Shown: piece by piece, positions 17,623 through 26,253 of the stretch
Numbering within the stretch: position 1 is the stretch's first letter
Layout: each line of letters opens with the position of its first letter
NCBI RefSeq assembly: GCF_043944905.1
Contig: NZ_JBIMSN010000050.1
Coordinates: forward strand, 1-64,000
Direction: 5' to 3'
Origin: Antrihabitans spumae
Lineage (GTDB): Bacteria; Actinomycetota; Actinomycetes; Mycobacteriales; Mycobacteriaceae
DNA length: 64,000 nt
Program-made: the position numbers and the translations under genes
The notes under the pieces: model-generated
Told to the model about the DNA's origin: nothing
The model's database searches: none
What the model saw: the letters and a program-made list of their open reading frames with translations, nothing else

Positions 17623-18388
17623 GACACATGTACGCGTCGCCGTTCTCGGCACCTGGGGTTACTACGGATTGCTCGACGACGTCGAAGAGATCGCGATCGA
17701 TACTCCGTACGGACCGTGCTCCGACACGATCGTCGTCGGCAATTCGAACGGCCATCGCATCGCATATCTGACCCGAACAGGTCGGCACCGCAACATCCCA
17801 CCGCACCGCATCAATGCGCGGGCCAACATCTGGGCTCTGCACAGTCTCGGCATTCGGACGATTCTCGCACCGACACCCTCTGGCTCGCTTCGGCCTGCGG
17901 TCGGCGTCGGCTCGATCGTCGTACCGGATCAGCTCGTCGACAGGACCGGACGCACCGACGACACCTTCTTCGACGACAAAGATGTGCACCTCAGCTTCGG
18001 CGACCCGTTCCCGGCTGCAGGTCGCAGAGCGGTCGTCGAGATACTCAGGCGCAACAACTGGATCGTCAACGACGGCGGGACGCTGGTGGCGATACGCGGG
18101 CCGCGGTATTCGACTCGCGCAGAGTCGAGGTGGTACGCGGCCCAGGGCTGGGATCTGGTGAGCCAGACGCCGTATCCGGAAGCAGCGCTCGCCGCCGAAC
18201 TCGGGATCAGTTATACGTGTGTGGCCCTGGTGACCGACCACGATGTGATCCCCGACACTCCTTGGCCAGTGACGCAGGAGATGGTCGGTGAGGTTCTGGA
18301 CAGTAAGACCAAGCGGCTCCGGCAAGCGCTGTTGAAGGTTGCCGTCGAACTGGACGTCGCTGTCGGCCAACCTAATGTGACTGTCTAG
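17615..18388 (+). CDS. MTAP/PNP-family nucleoside phosphorylase
   Basis: 257 residues of the 5'-methylthioadenosine/purine nucleoside phosphorylase family, which cleaves nucleosides with phosphate to base and ribose-1-phosphate. Visible are TPYGPCSD near the N-terminus, a TRTGRHRNIPPHRINARANIWAL-like phosphate/ribose region, VPDQLVDRTGRTDDTFFD and RGPRYSTRAESRW, then PEAALAAELG with the VTDHD base-binding aspartate. Overlaps dctA by 8 bases, so it is co-translated with it. Whether it acts on methylthioadenosine or feeds purine bases into the catabolic pathway is open. A strong terminator follows. Confidence 0.85.
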   Translation: MPETHVRVAVLGTWGYYGLLDDVEEIAIDTPYGPCSDTIVVGNSNGHRIAYLTRTGRHRNIPPHRINARANIWALHSLGIRTILAPTPSGSLRPAVGVGSIVVPDQLVDRTGRTDDTFFDDKDVHLSFGDPFPAAGRRAVVEILRRNNWIVNDGGTLVAIRGPRYSTRAESRWYAAQGWDLVSQTPYPEAALAAELGISYTCVALVTDHDVIPDTPWPVTQEMVGEVLDSKTKRLRQALLKVAVELDVAVGQPNVTV

Positions 18389-18407
18389 CAGCACCTTTCG
18401 ATGAGCC

Positions 18408-18437
18408 ACGGGCGCCGACCACAGGGTCGGCGCCCGT
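18408..18437 (+). terminator. Rho-independent terminator after the phosphorylase gene
   Basis: A 13-base perfect stem (ACGGGCGCCGACC pairing with GGTCGGCGCCCGT) with loop ACAG, followed by a short T-containing run. It lies 20 bases after the 18388 stop and separates the dctA operon from the next promoter. Confidence 0.85.
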
Positions 18438-18520
18438 TTCCATTCTCTGCTCGGGCGGTATACCACTCTTGACAAACAGGGCCCGAAGCGGTTCACTAAT
18501 ATCACCAAACGAAATAATAC

Positions 18521-18535
18521 TTCCACAATACGGAA
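18521..18535. promoter_or_regulatory. IclR operator candidate upstream of the allantoin operon
   Basis: TTCCACAATACGGAA, identical over all 15 bases to the site at 26193-26207. It sits in an AT-rich promoter 22 bases before the 18558 start codon, downstream of a TTGACA at 18469-18474, so a bound repressor would block initiation or early elongation. Confidence 0.7.
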
Positions 18536-18557
18536 GTCAACCCAAGGGAGTGCTGAC

Positions 18558-18950
18558 ATGGCGGAGTTGTTCTGCAACGGCGGCGCAATGCGAGGCGGGA
18601 ACCTGCATCACAACGTGGCGCAGCACAAATTCGTCGGTGCAGCACGAACGGCTCCGATCTACCGGTTTTTCTCCGTCCGCGACGAGTTTCCGGCCCTCCT
18701 GCTGAGCGAAGACGGCGGCGCAGCAATCGAGGGCGAGCTGTACGACGTGCCCATGGACAACATCCGTACCGACTTCCTGCCCGACGAGCCTGCCGAGCTC
18801 GAACTCACCGTCATCGCCTTGGACGACGGCAGGTCTGTCCTGGCAGTCGGTCTACGGCCCGGCTATCTCGAGTCGATCCCGGAGCAACTCACCGAGATCA
18901 CCGAGCACGGCGGGTGGCGCAAGTATCGCGGGCTTCCCGAACAAGACTGA
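18558..18950 (+). CDS. Allophanate hydrolase-related small protein (gamma-glutamylcyclotransferase-like fold)
   Basis: 130-residue soluble protein resembling the stand-alone C-terminal-domain-like proteins called allophanate hydrolase-related: it starts with LFCNGGAMRGGNLHHN, continues RTAPIYRFFSVRDEFPAL, and has the GELYDVP motif of the gamma-glutamylcyclotransferase/AIG2-like fold. The function of these proteins is not settled. AAGGGAG at 18544-18550 supports ATG 18558. As first gene of the operon ending with allB, and directly behind an IclR-type operator, a role in ureide (allophanate or ureidoglycolate) handling is plausible but unproven. Confidence 0.72.
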   Translation: MAELFCNGGAMRGGNLHHNVAQHKFVGAARTAPIYRFFSVRDEFPALLLSEDGGAAIEGELYDVPMDNIRTDFLPDEPAELELTVIALDDGRSVLAVGLRPGYLESIPEQLTEITEHGGWRKYRGLPEQD

Positions 18951-19008
18951 ACTGCAACGCAATCCGACCGCAGAATCCGCAAACAGACCACGAAGGACGC
19001 GCAACGAC

Positions 19009-19812
19009 ATGAACCATTTCGCCTACACCGTCAACTGCTCGATCCTGCTGACGGACCTGCCGCTGCTGGAGCGCCCTCAGGCGGCGCGCGACGCCGGCTT
19101 CGATTCGGTCGAGTTCTGGTGGCCGTTCGACACCGCGGTGCCGGCGGATCGCGACGTCGACGCCTTCGTTCGCGCGATCGACGATGCCGGTGTTGCGCTG
19201 ACCGGCCTGAACTTCGCCGCAGGAGACATGCCCGCAGGTGACCGCGGACTGCTCTCGAATCCCGCAGCGGTCAGTGAATTTCGCGACAACATCGACATCA
19301 CGGTCGGGATCGGAAAGCGTCTGGGCACAAAGGGTTTCAACGCGCTCTACGGCAACCGCATCGAAGGCATCGAACGGGCCGAGCAGGACGAGATCGCGGC
19401 CGAGAACCTCGCGGAAGCGGCCCGGGCAGCCGAGCGCATCGGCGGCGTCGTCCTCGTCGAACCTGTGAGTGGCGCACCGGCGTATCCGCTCAAACTTGCG
19501 AGAGACGTCGTCGCAGTCATCGAATCGGTCGAAAGCCGTTCCGGCGTAACGAATCTTCGCCTGCTCGCCGACCTGTACCACCTGCAGGTCAACGGAGACG
19601 ATGTCGGTGGGGCACTCGACACCTACGCAGCCCGCATCGGCCACGTCCAGATCGCCGACGCACCTGGTCGCGGCGAGCCCGGCACCGGTGACCTCGATCT
19701 GCGGCGCTACCTGAAGCAGTTGGCAGCCAACGGATACGACGGCTCGATCAGCCTCGAATACAAAGCCACCCGTCCCGACACCTTCGACTGGCTGCCGGCC
19801 TTCACGGCTTGA
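19009..19812 (+). CDS. hyi: Hydroxypyruvate isomerase
   Basis: 267-residue TIM-barrel enzyme of the xylose-isomerase-like superfamily interconverting hydroxypyruvate and tartronate semialdehyde. Family features: NCSILLTDLPLLERPQAARD at the N-terminus, FDSVEFWWPF, VLVEPVSG with the metal-binding Glu, LLADLYHLQVNGDD, GHVQIADAPGRGEPGTG, and ISLEYKA with the final Glu. It stands 58 bases after the AHRP gene and 43 bases before glxR, the usual hyi-glxR-gcl grouping of glyoxylate utilisation. Confidence 0.93.
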   Translation: MNHFAYTVNCSILLTDLPLLERPQAARDAGFDSVEFWWPFDTAVPADRDVDAFVRAIDDAGVALTGLNFAAGDMPAGDRGLLSNPAAVSEFRDNIDITVGIGKRLGTKGFNALYGNRIEGIERAEQDEIAAENLAEAARAAERIGGVVLVEPVSGAPAYPLKLARDVVAVIESVESRSGVTNLRLLADLYHLQVNGDDVGGALDTYAARIGHVQIADAPGRGEPGTGDLDLRRYLKQLAANGYDGSISLEYKATRPDTFDWLPAFTA

Positions 19813-19855
19813 CGCAGTCGGTTTCCCAGATCTTTCCAGTTAGGAGCAATTCGCA

Positions 19856-20737
19856 ATGAGCACAATCGCATTCATCGGTCTCGGCATCATGGGCAGCCCC
19901 ATGGCCGTCAACCTCGCAAATGCGGGCCACCGCGTCGCGGGATACAACCGCACGCCGGACCGCTTCGAGCCACTGGTGAAAGCCGGCGGTAGCGCGGCAG
20001 ATTCGATCGCGGACGCCGTCGCCGAGGCAGACGTGGTCGCGATCATGGTCCCAGACTCTCCCGATGTCGAAGAGGTACTCGTCGGCGAAGACGGCGTATT
20101 CGACAACGCGAAGCCCGGCACCCTGATCATCGACTTCTCGAGTATTCGACCCGATGTCACCGCGCGCCTCGCCACGCAGGCGACCGAACGCGGGTTCGCG
20201 CTCATCGACGCCCCCGTGTCAGGTGGTGAGCCCGGCGCCATCAACGCGGCGCTCTCCATCATGGTCGGCGGCGCAGCAGAAGATTTCGAGCGGGCCAAGC
20301 CCGTGCTCGACGCTGTCGGCAAGACGATCGTCCATGTCGGCCCGAGCGGGTCCGGCCAGACCGTCAAAGCGGCCAACCAGCTGATCGTTGCGGCCAACAT
20401 CCAAGTGCTTGCCGAGGCGATCGTGTTCCTCGAGGCGTACGGCGTCGACACCGCCGCCGCCGTCGAGGTGCTGGGCGGCGGCCTCGCCGGCTCAGCCGTG
20501 CTGAATCAGAAGGCGCAGAAGATGCTCGACCGCAACTTCGACCCAGGATTCCGAATCGACCTGCACCACAAGGACCTCGGCATCGTGACCGCAGCGGCCC
20601 GCGAAGCCGGGGTCGTCGTACCACTCGGTGCCATCCTCGCTCAGCTTATGGCTTCTGCTCGTGCGAACGGCGACGGCGGACTCGACCATTCCGGTCTCTT
20701 CCGCGGAGTCGAGCGACTTTCCGGTCGCACCAGCTGA
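19856..20737 (+). CDS. glxR: Tartronate semialdehyde reductase (2-hydroxy-3-oxopropionate reductase)
   Basis: 293-residue beta-hydroxyacid dehydrogenase reducing tartronate semialdehyde to D-glycerate. It has the N-terminal GLGIMGSPMA nucleotide loop, the DAPVSGGEPGA substrate-binding motif, GSGQTVKAANQLIV with the catalytic lysine, and HHKDLGIV. AGGAG lies 9 bases before ATG 19856. It follows hyi and precedes gcl, so it takes the product of glyoxylate carboligase. Confidence 0.94.
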   Translation: MSTIAFIGLGIMGSPMAVNLANAGHRVAGYNRTPDRFEPLVKAGGSAADSIADAVAEADVVAIMVPDSPDVEEVLVGEDGVFDNAKPGTLIIDFSSIRPDVTARLATQATERGFALIDAPVSGGEPGAINAALSIMVGGAAEDFERAKPVLDAVGKTIVHVGPSGSGQTVKAANQLIVAANIQVLAEAIVFLEAYGVDTAAAVEVLGGGLAGSAVLNQKAQKMLDRNFDPGFRIDLHHKDLGIVTAAAREAGVVVPLGAILAQLMASARANGDGGLDHSGLFRGVERLSGRTS

Positions 20738-20795
20738 ATTCCTTTCTCGTACTCAACTTCCGATAGATACACACATCGATAGACGGAGATTTGTC

Positions 20796-22583
20796 ATGCC
20801 TCGAATGCGGGCCGCGGACGCGGCCGTGAAGATTCTGGAGCTCGAAGGAGCCACGCAAGCGTTCGGTTTGCCCGGCGCGGCCATCAACCCCTTCTACTCG
20901 GCGATGCGCTCGCACGGCGGCATCAAGCACGTGCTCGCCCGCCACGTCGAGGGCGCGTCACACATGGCCGAGGGATACACACGCGCCAAGTCGGGCAACA
21001 TCGGAATCTGCATCGGCACCTCGGGGCCTGCTGGTACCGACATGATCACCGGCCTCTACTCCGCTATGGCCGACTCGATTCCGATCCTCGCGATCACCGG
21101 CCAGGCGCCCGTCGCGCGGCTGCACAAGGAAGACTTCCAGGCCGTCGACATCTCGTCGATCGCCAAGCCCGTGACCAAGATGGCCATGACCGTCCTCGAG
21201 CCCGCTCAAGTGCCGGGAGCCTTCCAACAGGCCTTCCATCTGATGCGTTCGGGTCGGCCGGGTCCGGTGCTGATCGACCTGCCGATCGACGTCCAACTGG
21301 CCGAGATCGACTTCGACCCGGACACCTACGAACCGCTGCCGGTGTACAAGCCTGCCGCGTCTCGCAGGCAGGCCGCCAAGGCGCTGGACATGCTGACCGC
21401 GTCGGCGCGGCCGCTGATCGTCGCCGGCGGTGGCATCAACAATGCGGGCGGTGAGGATGAGCTCGTCGAGTTGGCCGAACTGCTCAACGTTCCGGTTGTT
21501 CCGACGCTGATGGGGTGGGGCATCATTCCCGACGATCACCGCCTTGCCGCCGGCATGGTCGGATTGCAGACCTCGACCCGCTACGGCAACGCGTCCATGC
21601 TCGCGTCCGATTTCGTCATCGGCATCGGAAACCGTTGGGCCAACCGGCATACCGGTGGCCTGGACACCTACTGCAAGGGCCGCAAGTTTGTTCATGTCGA
21701 CATCGAACCGACACAGATCGGCCGCATCTTCGCACCCGACTACGGCATCGTGTCCGACGCCAAACTCGCGATGCTGCAGATGATCGAGGTCGCCAAGGAA
21801 CGGAATGCCGCGGGGACTCTCCCCGATTACACTGACTGGGTTGCCGAATGTGCCGAGCGCAAGCGAACGATGCAGCGCAAGACGCACTACGACAACATCC
21901 CCGTGAAGCCGCAGCGTGTGTACGAGGAGATGAACCGCGCCTTCGGCCGGGACACCCGCTACGTCAGCACCATCGGTCTTTCGCAGATCGCCGGCGGTCA
22001 GTTCCTGCACGTCTACAAGGCCCGCAACTGGATCAATCCAGGTCAGGCTGGGCCCCTCGGGTGGACGATTCCGGCGGCACTCGGCGTGCTGACCGCGGAT
22101 CCGACCGCCAATGTCGTTGGTCTGTCAGGTGATTACGACTTCCAGTTCATGATCGAGGAGCTTGCCGTCGGCGCGCAGTTCAATCTGCCCTACGTCCACG
22201 TGGTCGTGAACAACTCCTATCTCGGCCTGATCCGTCAAGCCCAACGAGCCTTCGACATGGACTTCTGCGTGCAGCTCGGCTTCGACAACATCAACGCCGA
22301 CGATTCGATGACCCCGGCCAAGGGCTACGGCGTCGACCACGTCCGAGTTGCGGAAGGCATGGGCTGCAAAGCAATCCGCGTCAGCGACCCTGCCGAAATC
22401 GCAGGTGCTCTACATCGTGCGCGGGAACTGGCCACCGAGCACCGGGTCCCCGTTGTCGTCGAGGTCATCCTCGAAAAGGTCACCAACATCGCGATGGGCA
22501 CCGAGTTGGACAACGTTTCCGAGTTCGAGGACATCGCGGCCAGCTGGTCCGATGCGCCGACCGCACTGATGATGCTGGACTAG
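20796..22583 (+). CDS. gcl: Glyoxylate carboligase (tartronate-semialdehyde synthase)
   Basis: 595-residue ThDP enzyme joining two glyoxylate molecules to tartronate semialdehyde and CO2. Diagnostic is ARHVEGASHMAEGY: the glutamate that activates ThDP in nearly all relatives is a valine here, as in E. coli Gcl. The ThDP/Mg motif GDYDFQFMIEELAVG with VVNNSYLG lies near residue 445, and the N-terminus is MPRMRAADAAVKILE. ATG 20796 is chosen over longer in-frame starts that overlap glxR. It is followed 2 bases later by the glycerate kinase/allantoicase frame. Confidence 0.96.
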   Translation: MPRMRAADAAVKILELEGATQAFGLPGAAINPFYSAMRSHGGIKHVLARHVEGASHMAEGYTRAKSGNIGICIGTSGPAGTDMITGLYSAMADSIPILAITGQAPVARLHKEDFQAVDISSIAKPVTKMAMTVLEPAQVPGAFQQAFHLMRSGRPGPVLIDLPIDVQLAEIDFDPDTYEPLPVYKPAASRRQAAKALDMLTASARPLIVAGGGINNAGGEDELVELAELLNVPVVPTLMGWGIIPDDHRLAAGMVGLQTSTRYGNASMLASDFVIGIGNRWANRHTGGLDTYCKGRKFVHVDIEPTQIGRIFAPDYGIVSDAKLAMLQMIEVAKERNAAGTLPDYTDWVAECAERKRTMQRKTHYDNIPVKPQRVYEEMNRAFGRDTRYVSTIGLSQIAGGQFLHVYKARNWINPGQAGPLGWTIPAALGVLTADPTANVVGLSGDYDFQFMIEELAVGAQFNLPYVHVVVNNSYLGLIRQAQRAFDMDFCVQLGFDNINADDSMTPAKGYGVDHVRVAEGMGCKAIRVSDPAEIAGALHRARELATEHRVPVVVEVILEKVTNIAMGTELDNVSEFEDIAASWSDAPTALMMLD

Positions 22584-22585
22584 CC

Positions 22586-24775
22586 ATGCAGGTGCTGATC
22601 GCTCCGGACAAGTTCAAAGGGTCGCTGACCGCAGCAGAGGTCGCCGACGCGCTCGCCGCGGGTATTGCCGATGCCGGATGCGGTTGGACCACAGTGCAAC
22701 TCCCGATTGCCGACGGCGGCGACGGAACGGTGGCTGCCGCCGTCGCCAACGGGTGGACTCCGGTGGGCGTATCGACCACCGGTCCAACCGGTCGGCCGCT
22801 CGTTGCGAACTACGCAGTGCACGGCGAGCGTGCGGTTGTGGAACTCGCGTCGTCGGTCGGACTGGCCAATCTTCCTGGCAGGATTCCGGACCCGTTGGGC
22901 GCCAGCACCTTCGGCCTCGGCACGGTGATCGCGCATGCGCTCGACCACGGTGCGAAAGACATCGTCGTCGGAATCGGAGGAAGCGCGTCGACGGACGGCG
23001 GAGCTGGTTTGCTGCAAGCTCTCGGAGCGAGAGTCGTCGACGCCGATGGCAAAGACGTCGGTCGGGGCGGTGGCCAATTGCTGCGAGCGGTTCGCCTCGA
23101 CCTCACCGACCTCCATCCGGCGTTGCGTGACAGTAGGTTTCGAGTTGCATGCGACGTCGACAACCCACTGCTCGGCTCGCACGGCGCGACGGCCGTGTAC
23201 GGCCCGCAGAAGGGCGCGACGAGCAGCGATCTGCTCGTACTCGAGGCTGCCATGGCCCAATGGGCACAGGTCGTCACCGCCGCCGTCGGCACCGACGATG
23301 TAGGCACTCCTGGCGCCGGCGCCGCCGGTGGTACCGGCTTCGCGCTGTTCGCTGTGCTCGACGCCGTTGCCCATCCAGGCATCGAACTCGTTCTCGAACT
23401 CGTCGACTTCGAGTCCTACCTCGCCGACGCCGACCTCGTGATCACTGGTGAAGGCTGCTTGGACGAGCAGACTCTGCACGGCAAGGCACCGGCTGGAGTT
23501 GCCACGGCTGCGCGCAGGCGCGGCATACCCGTACTGGCAGTCGCAGGGCGCAGCCTGCTGACCGCCGAGGCACTACTCGCCGCCGGAATCATCCGCGCCT
23601 ACCCGCTTTCCGAGCTGGAGCCGGACCCGGAGACCTCGATCGCGAACGCGGCTGCGCTGCTTCGCGAACTGGGTCCCCGCATCGTCGAAGAACACACGCC
23701 AACCGAGCATCACCACGCGACAAGGAGCCGCATCATGACCAACCAATTCACTTCTCTACCCGACCTTGCCTCGCGTGCCCTCGGCGGCAGCGTCTCGGCC
23801 GCCAACGACGAACTCTTCGCCCAGCGGGAGAACCTGATTCGGCCCGAGGCGCCCTTCTTCGATCCGAACGAGTTCGGCCACAAAGGCAAGGTGTACGACG
23901 GGTGGGAGACGCGGCGCCGCCGCGACGAAGGGCACGACTGGGCAATCGTTCGACTCGGTGCCGCAGGCATCGTTCATGGCGTCGTCGTCGACACTGCCTA
24001 CTTCAAAGGCAACTACCCGCCCTTCGTGTCGGTAGAGGCCGCCTCGATCGACGGCTATCCGTCTATCGACGAACTCGAGAATGTGCAATGGCACACGATC
24101 GTCGAGAAGTCGCCCGCCGAAGGCCACACCGCCAACGAGTACGCCGTCACCGACCGCCACTGCTGGACGCACGTCCGCCTCTCCATCTACCCCGACGGTG
24201 GCGTTGCCCGCCTGCGTGTGCATGGCGAGGTCGTGGCAGATCCCCGATTCCTCAGCGGCACAATCGATCTGCTTGCCGCCGAGAACGGTGGTCACCTCAC
24301 CGATTGTTCGGATGCTTTCTACGCATCGCCCGCGAACATCATCATGCCCGGGCGCGCACGCAACATGGGGGAAGGCTGGGAGAACTCGCGCCGGCGTAAC
24401 GGCGGCAACGATTTCGCCGTCTTCGCACTCGCCGCGGCAGGCTCGGCACGCTACGTCGAGATCGACACAAGCTACTACGTCGGCAATGCGCCGGGCTGGG
24501 TGTCGTTGAGCGCGATCGATACTCGCAAGTCCGACCTCGCCGACGCTGCCGCCTGGTTCGACCTCCTGCCCCGCACCGCGGTTCAACCCGACACCCGGCA
24601 TCGGTTCCTGGTCGAAGGTGATACCGCCGCAACACATCTGCGACTCGACGTCTACCCGGACGGCGGCCTGTCCCGGCTTCGTCTCTTCGGTGAACTCGAT
24701 GCCGAATCCGCTACCCAGGCCTACCAGCGGTGGCTCGATGCGCAGCCGGGCGACGCCGAGGCGGTCGGGCGATGA
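22586..24775 (+). CDS. Glycerate kinase fused in frame to allantoicase
   Basis: A single 729-codon frame. Residues 1-380 are a GarK/GlxK-type (class 2) glycerate 2-kinase: APDKFKGSLTA, PIADGGDGT, GIGGSASTDGGAGLLQALG, and VITGEGCLDEQT. Residues 384-729 are a complete allantoicase (allantoate to ureidoglycolate and urea), with two repeats each carrying GKVYDGWETRRRR / GEGWENSRRRNGG and DTAYFKGNYP / DTSYYVGNAP. The junction (23721-23737) contains CAAGGAGCCGCATC just before an in-frame ATG at 23735, i.e. a ribosome site for separate allantoicase (346 residues). Either a true fusion, or two genes joined by an indel: in the +1 frame a TGA overlaps that ATG. Overlaps allB by 4 bases. Confidence 0.85.
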   Translation: MQVLIAPDKFKGSLTAAEVADALAAGIADAGCGWTTVQLPIADGGDGTVAAAVANGWTPVGVSTTGPTGRPLVANYAVHGERAVVELASSVGLANLPGRIPDPLGASTFGLGTVIAHALDHGAKDIVVGIGGSASTDGGAGLLQALGARVVDADGKDVGRGGGQLLRAVRLDLTDLHPALRDSRFRVACDVDNPLLGSHGATAVYGPQKGATSSDLLVLEAAMAQWAQVVTAAVGTDDVGTPGAGAAGGTGFALFAVLDAVAHPGIELVLELVDFESYLADADLVITGEGCLDEQTLHGKAPAGVATAARRRGIPVLAVAGRSLLTAEALLAAGIIRAYPLSELEPDPETSIANAAALLRELGPRIVEEHTPTEHHHATRSRIMTNQFTSLPDLASRALGGSVSAANDELFAQRENLIRPEAPFFDPNEFGHKGKVYDGWETRRRRDEGHDWAIVRLGAAGIVHGVVVDTAYFKGNYPPFVSVEAASIDGYPSIDELENVQWHTIVEKSPAEGHTANEYAVTDRHCWTHVRLSIYPDGGVARLRVHGEVVADPRFLSGTIDLLAAENGGHLTDCSDAFYASPANIIMPGRARNMGEGWENSRRRNGGNDFAVFALAAAGSARYVEIDTSYYVGNAPGWVSLSAIDTRKSDLADAAAWFDLLPRTAVQPDTRHRFLVEGDTAATHLRLDVYPDGGLSRLRLFGELDAESATQAYQRWLDAQPGDAEAVGR

Positions 24776-26115
24776 GCGAGCCGCTCGACCTCATCTTCCG
24801 TGCGCCGCGCGTCATCACCGGAGCCGGAGAAGTCGCTCGTTGCATAGGCATTCGGGACGGCCGGATCGTCGCGATCGAGCCACTCGATTCGGTACTCGAA
24901 GCCAAGGAGACGATTCAGCTCGGCGACGACGAAGTGCTGATGCCCGGCCTCGTCGACACGCACGTGCACGTCAACGAGCCTGGCCGCACCGAGTGGGAGG
25001 GTTTCGCGAGCGCGACGCGCGCCGCGGCTGCTGGTGGCGTCACGACGATCGTCGACATGCCCCTCAACAGCATTCCCGCCACCGTCGACGTCTCCGCTTT
25101 GGAGATCAAACAGAAGGTCGCTGCGGATCAGGCCTACGTCGACGTCGGGTTCTGGGGTGGCGCGATACCTGGCAACGTCTCCGAGTTGCGGGCACTGCAC
25201 GACGCGGGTGTATTCGGCTTCAAGTGCTTCCTGCTGCATTCCGGCGTCGACGAGTTTCCGCCGCTCGACGCGCAGGAATTGGAGATCGCGCTGCGCGAGG
25301 TCGCGTCCTTCGGTGCGCTGATGATCGTGCACGCCGAAGATGCGCACAGTATCGACCGCGCGCCGTCACCGAACGGTGAGCGCTATTCCGACTTCCTCGC
25401 CTCGCGCCCGCGTGGTGCCGAGAACCTCGCGATCGCAGAGGTGATCGAGCTAGCTCGCTGGACCAATTGCAGGGTCCACATTCTGCATCTGTCGAGTTCG
25501 GATGCGCTGCCGATGATCGCGTCCGCACGCAACGACGGAGTTCGGCTCACAGTCGAAACCTGTCCGCACTACCTGTCGTTCGTCGCCGAGGGAATACGCG
25601 CGGGGGCAACACAATTCAAGTGTTGTCCGCCGATCAGGGAAGCGTCGAATCGCGAGCTGCTCTGGCAGGGGCTTGCCGACGGCGTTATCGACTGCATCGT
25701 GTCCGACCATTCGCCGTGCACGGAGGAGTTGAAACGCTTCGACATCGGCGACTTCGGTGTCGCGTGGGGCGGTATCGCGTCGCTGCAGCTCGGTCTGCCT
25801 GCCATCTGGACCGAGGCACGGCGCCGCGGGCACAGCCTCCTCGAGGTCGTCGCGTGGATGGCCGAGAACCCCGCCAAGCAGGTCGATTTCACCACCAAGG
25901 GTCAGATCGCCCTCGGATACGCCGCCGATTTCGCAGTATTCGCACCCGACGAGGCCTTTGTCGTCGACGCGAGTCGACTGCAGCACAAGAATCCCATCAG
26001 CGCGTACGACGGACTGCCCCTGGCTGGTGTGGTCCGCAGCACGTGGCTCGCAGGCACTCGGATCGACATCGACGAGGCGCCTCGCGGACGTTTGTTGACC
26101 CGCGGTACGGCGTAA
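24772..26115 (+). CDS. allB: Allantoinase
   Basis: 447-residue cyclic amidohydrolase opening the hydantoin ring of allantoin to allantoate. Metal ligands are visible in GLVDTHVHVNEPGRTEWEG (residues about 58-76), FKCFLLHS with the lysine expected to be carboxylated, VHAED, and the HILHLSS and SDHSPC motifs. FKCCPPIREASNRELLWQGL is typical of bacterial AllB. Start ATG 24772 overlaps the allantoicase stop (ATGA), giving translational coupling. Last gene of the first allantoin operon. Confidence 0.95.
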   Translation: MSEPLDLIFRAPRVITGAGEVARCIGIRDGRIVAIEPLDSVLEAKETIQLGDDEVLMPGLVDTHVHVNEPGRTEWEGFASATRAAAAGGVTTIVDMPLNSIPATVDVSALEIKQKVAADQAYVDVGFWGGAIPGNVSELRALHDAGVFGFKCFLLHSGVDEFPPLDAQELEIALREVASFGALMIVHAEDAHSIDRAPSPNGERYSDFLASRPRGAENLAIAEVIELARWTNCRVHILHLSSSDALPMIASARNDGVRLTVETCPHYLSFVAEGIRAGATQFKCCPPIREASNRELLWQGLADGVIDCIVSDHSPCTEELKRFDIGDFGVAWGGIASLQLGLPAIWTEARRRGHSLLEVVAWMAENPAKQVDFTTKGQIALGYAADFAVFAPDEAFVVDASRLQHKNPISAYDGLPLAGVVRSTWLAGTRIDIDEAPRGRLLTRGTA

Positions 26116-26182
26116 ATCGTATATACCTCTCCGAACCCTTGACCCCTCCTTGTTAGCTGGGTCACACTAAGTCTTAACAAAC

Positions 26183-26207
26183 GGAATTAAAATTCCACAA
26201 TACGGAA
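26183..26207. promoter_or_regulatory. Double IclR operator candidate upstream of the permease operon
   Basis: GGAATT-AA-AATTCC (26183-26196) overlapping TTCCACAATACGGAA (26193-26207). Nearly identical to the double site before dctA, and its second half is identical to the site at 18521-18535. It lies 46 bases before the permease start. Confidence 0.7.
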
Positions 26208-26253
26208 TATCAAACGCGACGCATCGCCGCGTCACGCAAGGACTCGATATCCG

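Noticed and set aside
18469..18500. TTGACA (18469) and TAATAT considered as a sigma-A promoter pair
   Set aside because: The spacer is about 22 bases, too long for a standard promoter, so only the operator is listed.
20958..22010. 350-codon minus-strand frame opposite gcl
   Set aside because: Antisense shadow of a highly conserved ThDP enzyme.
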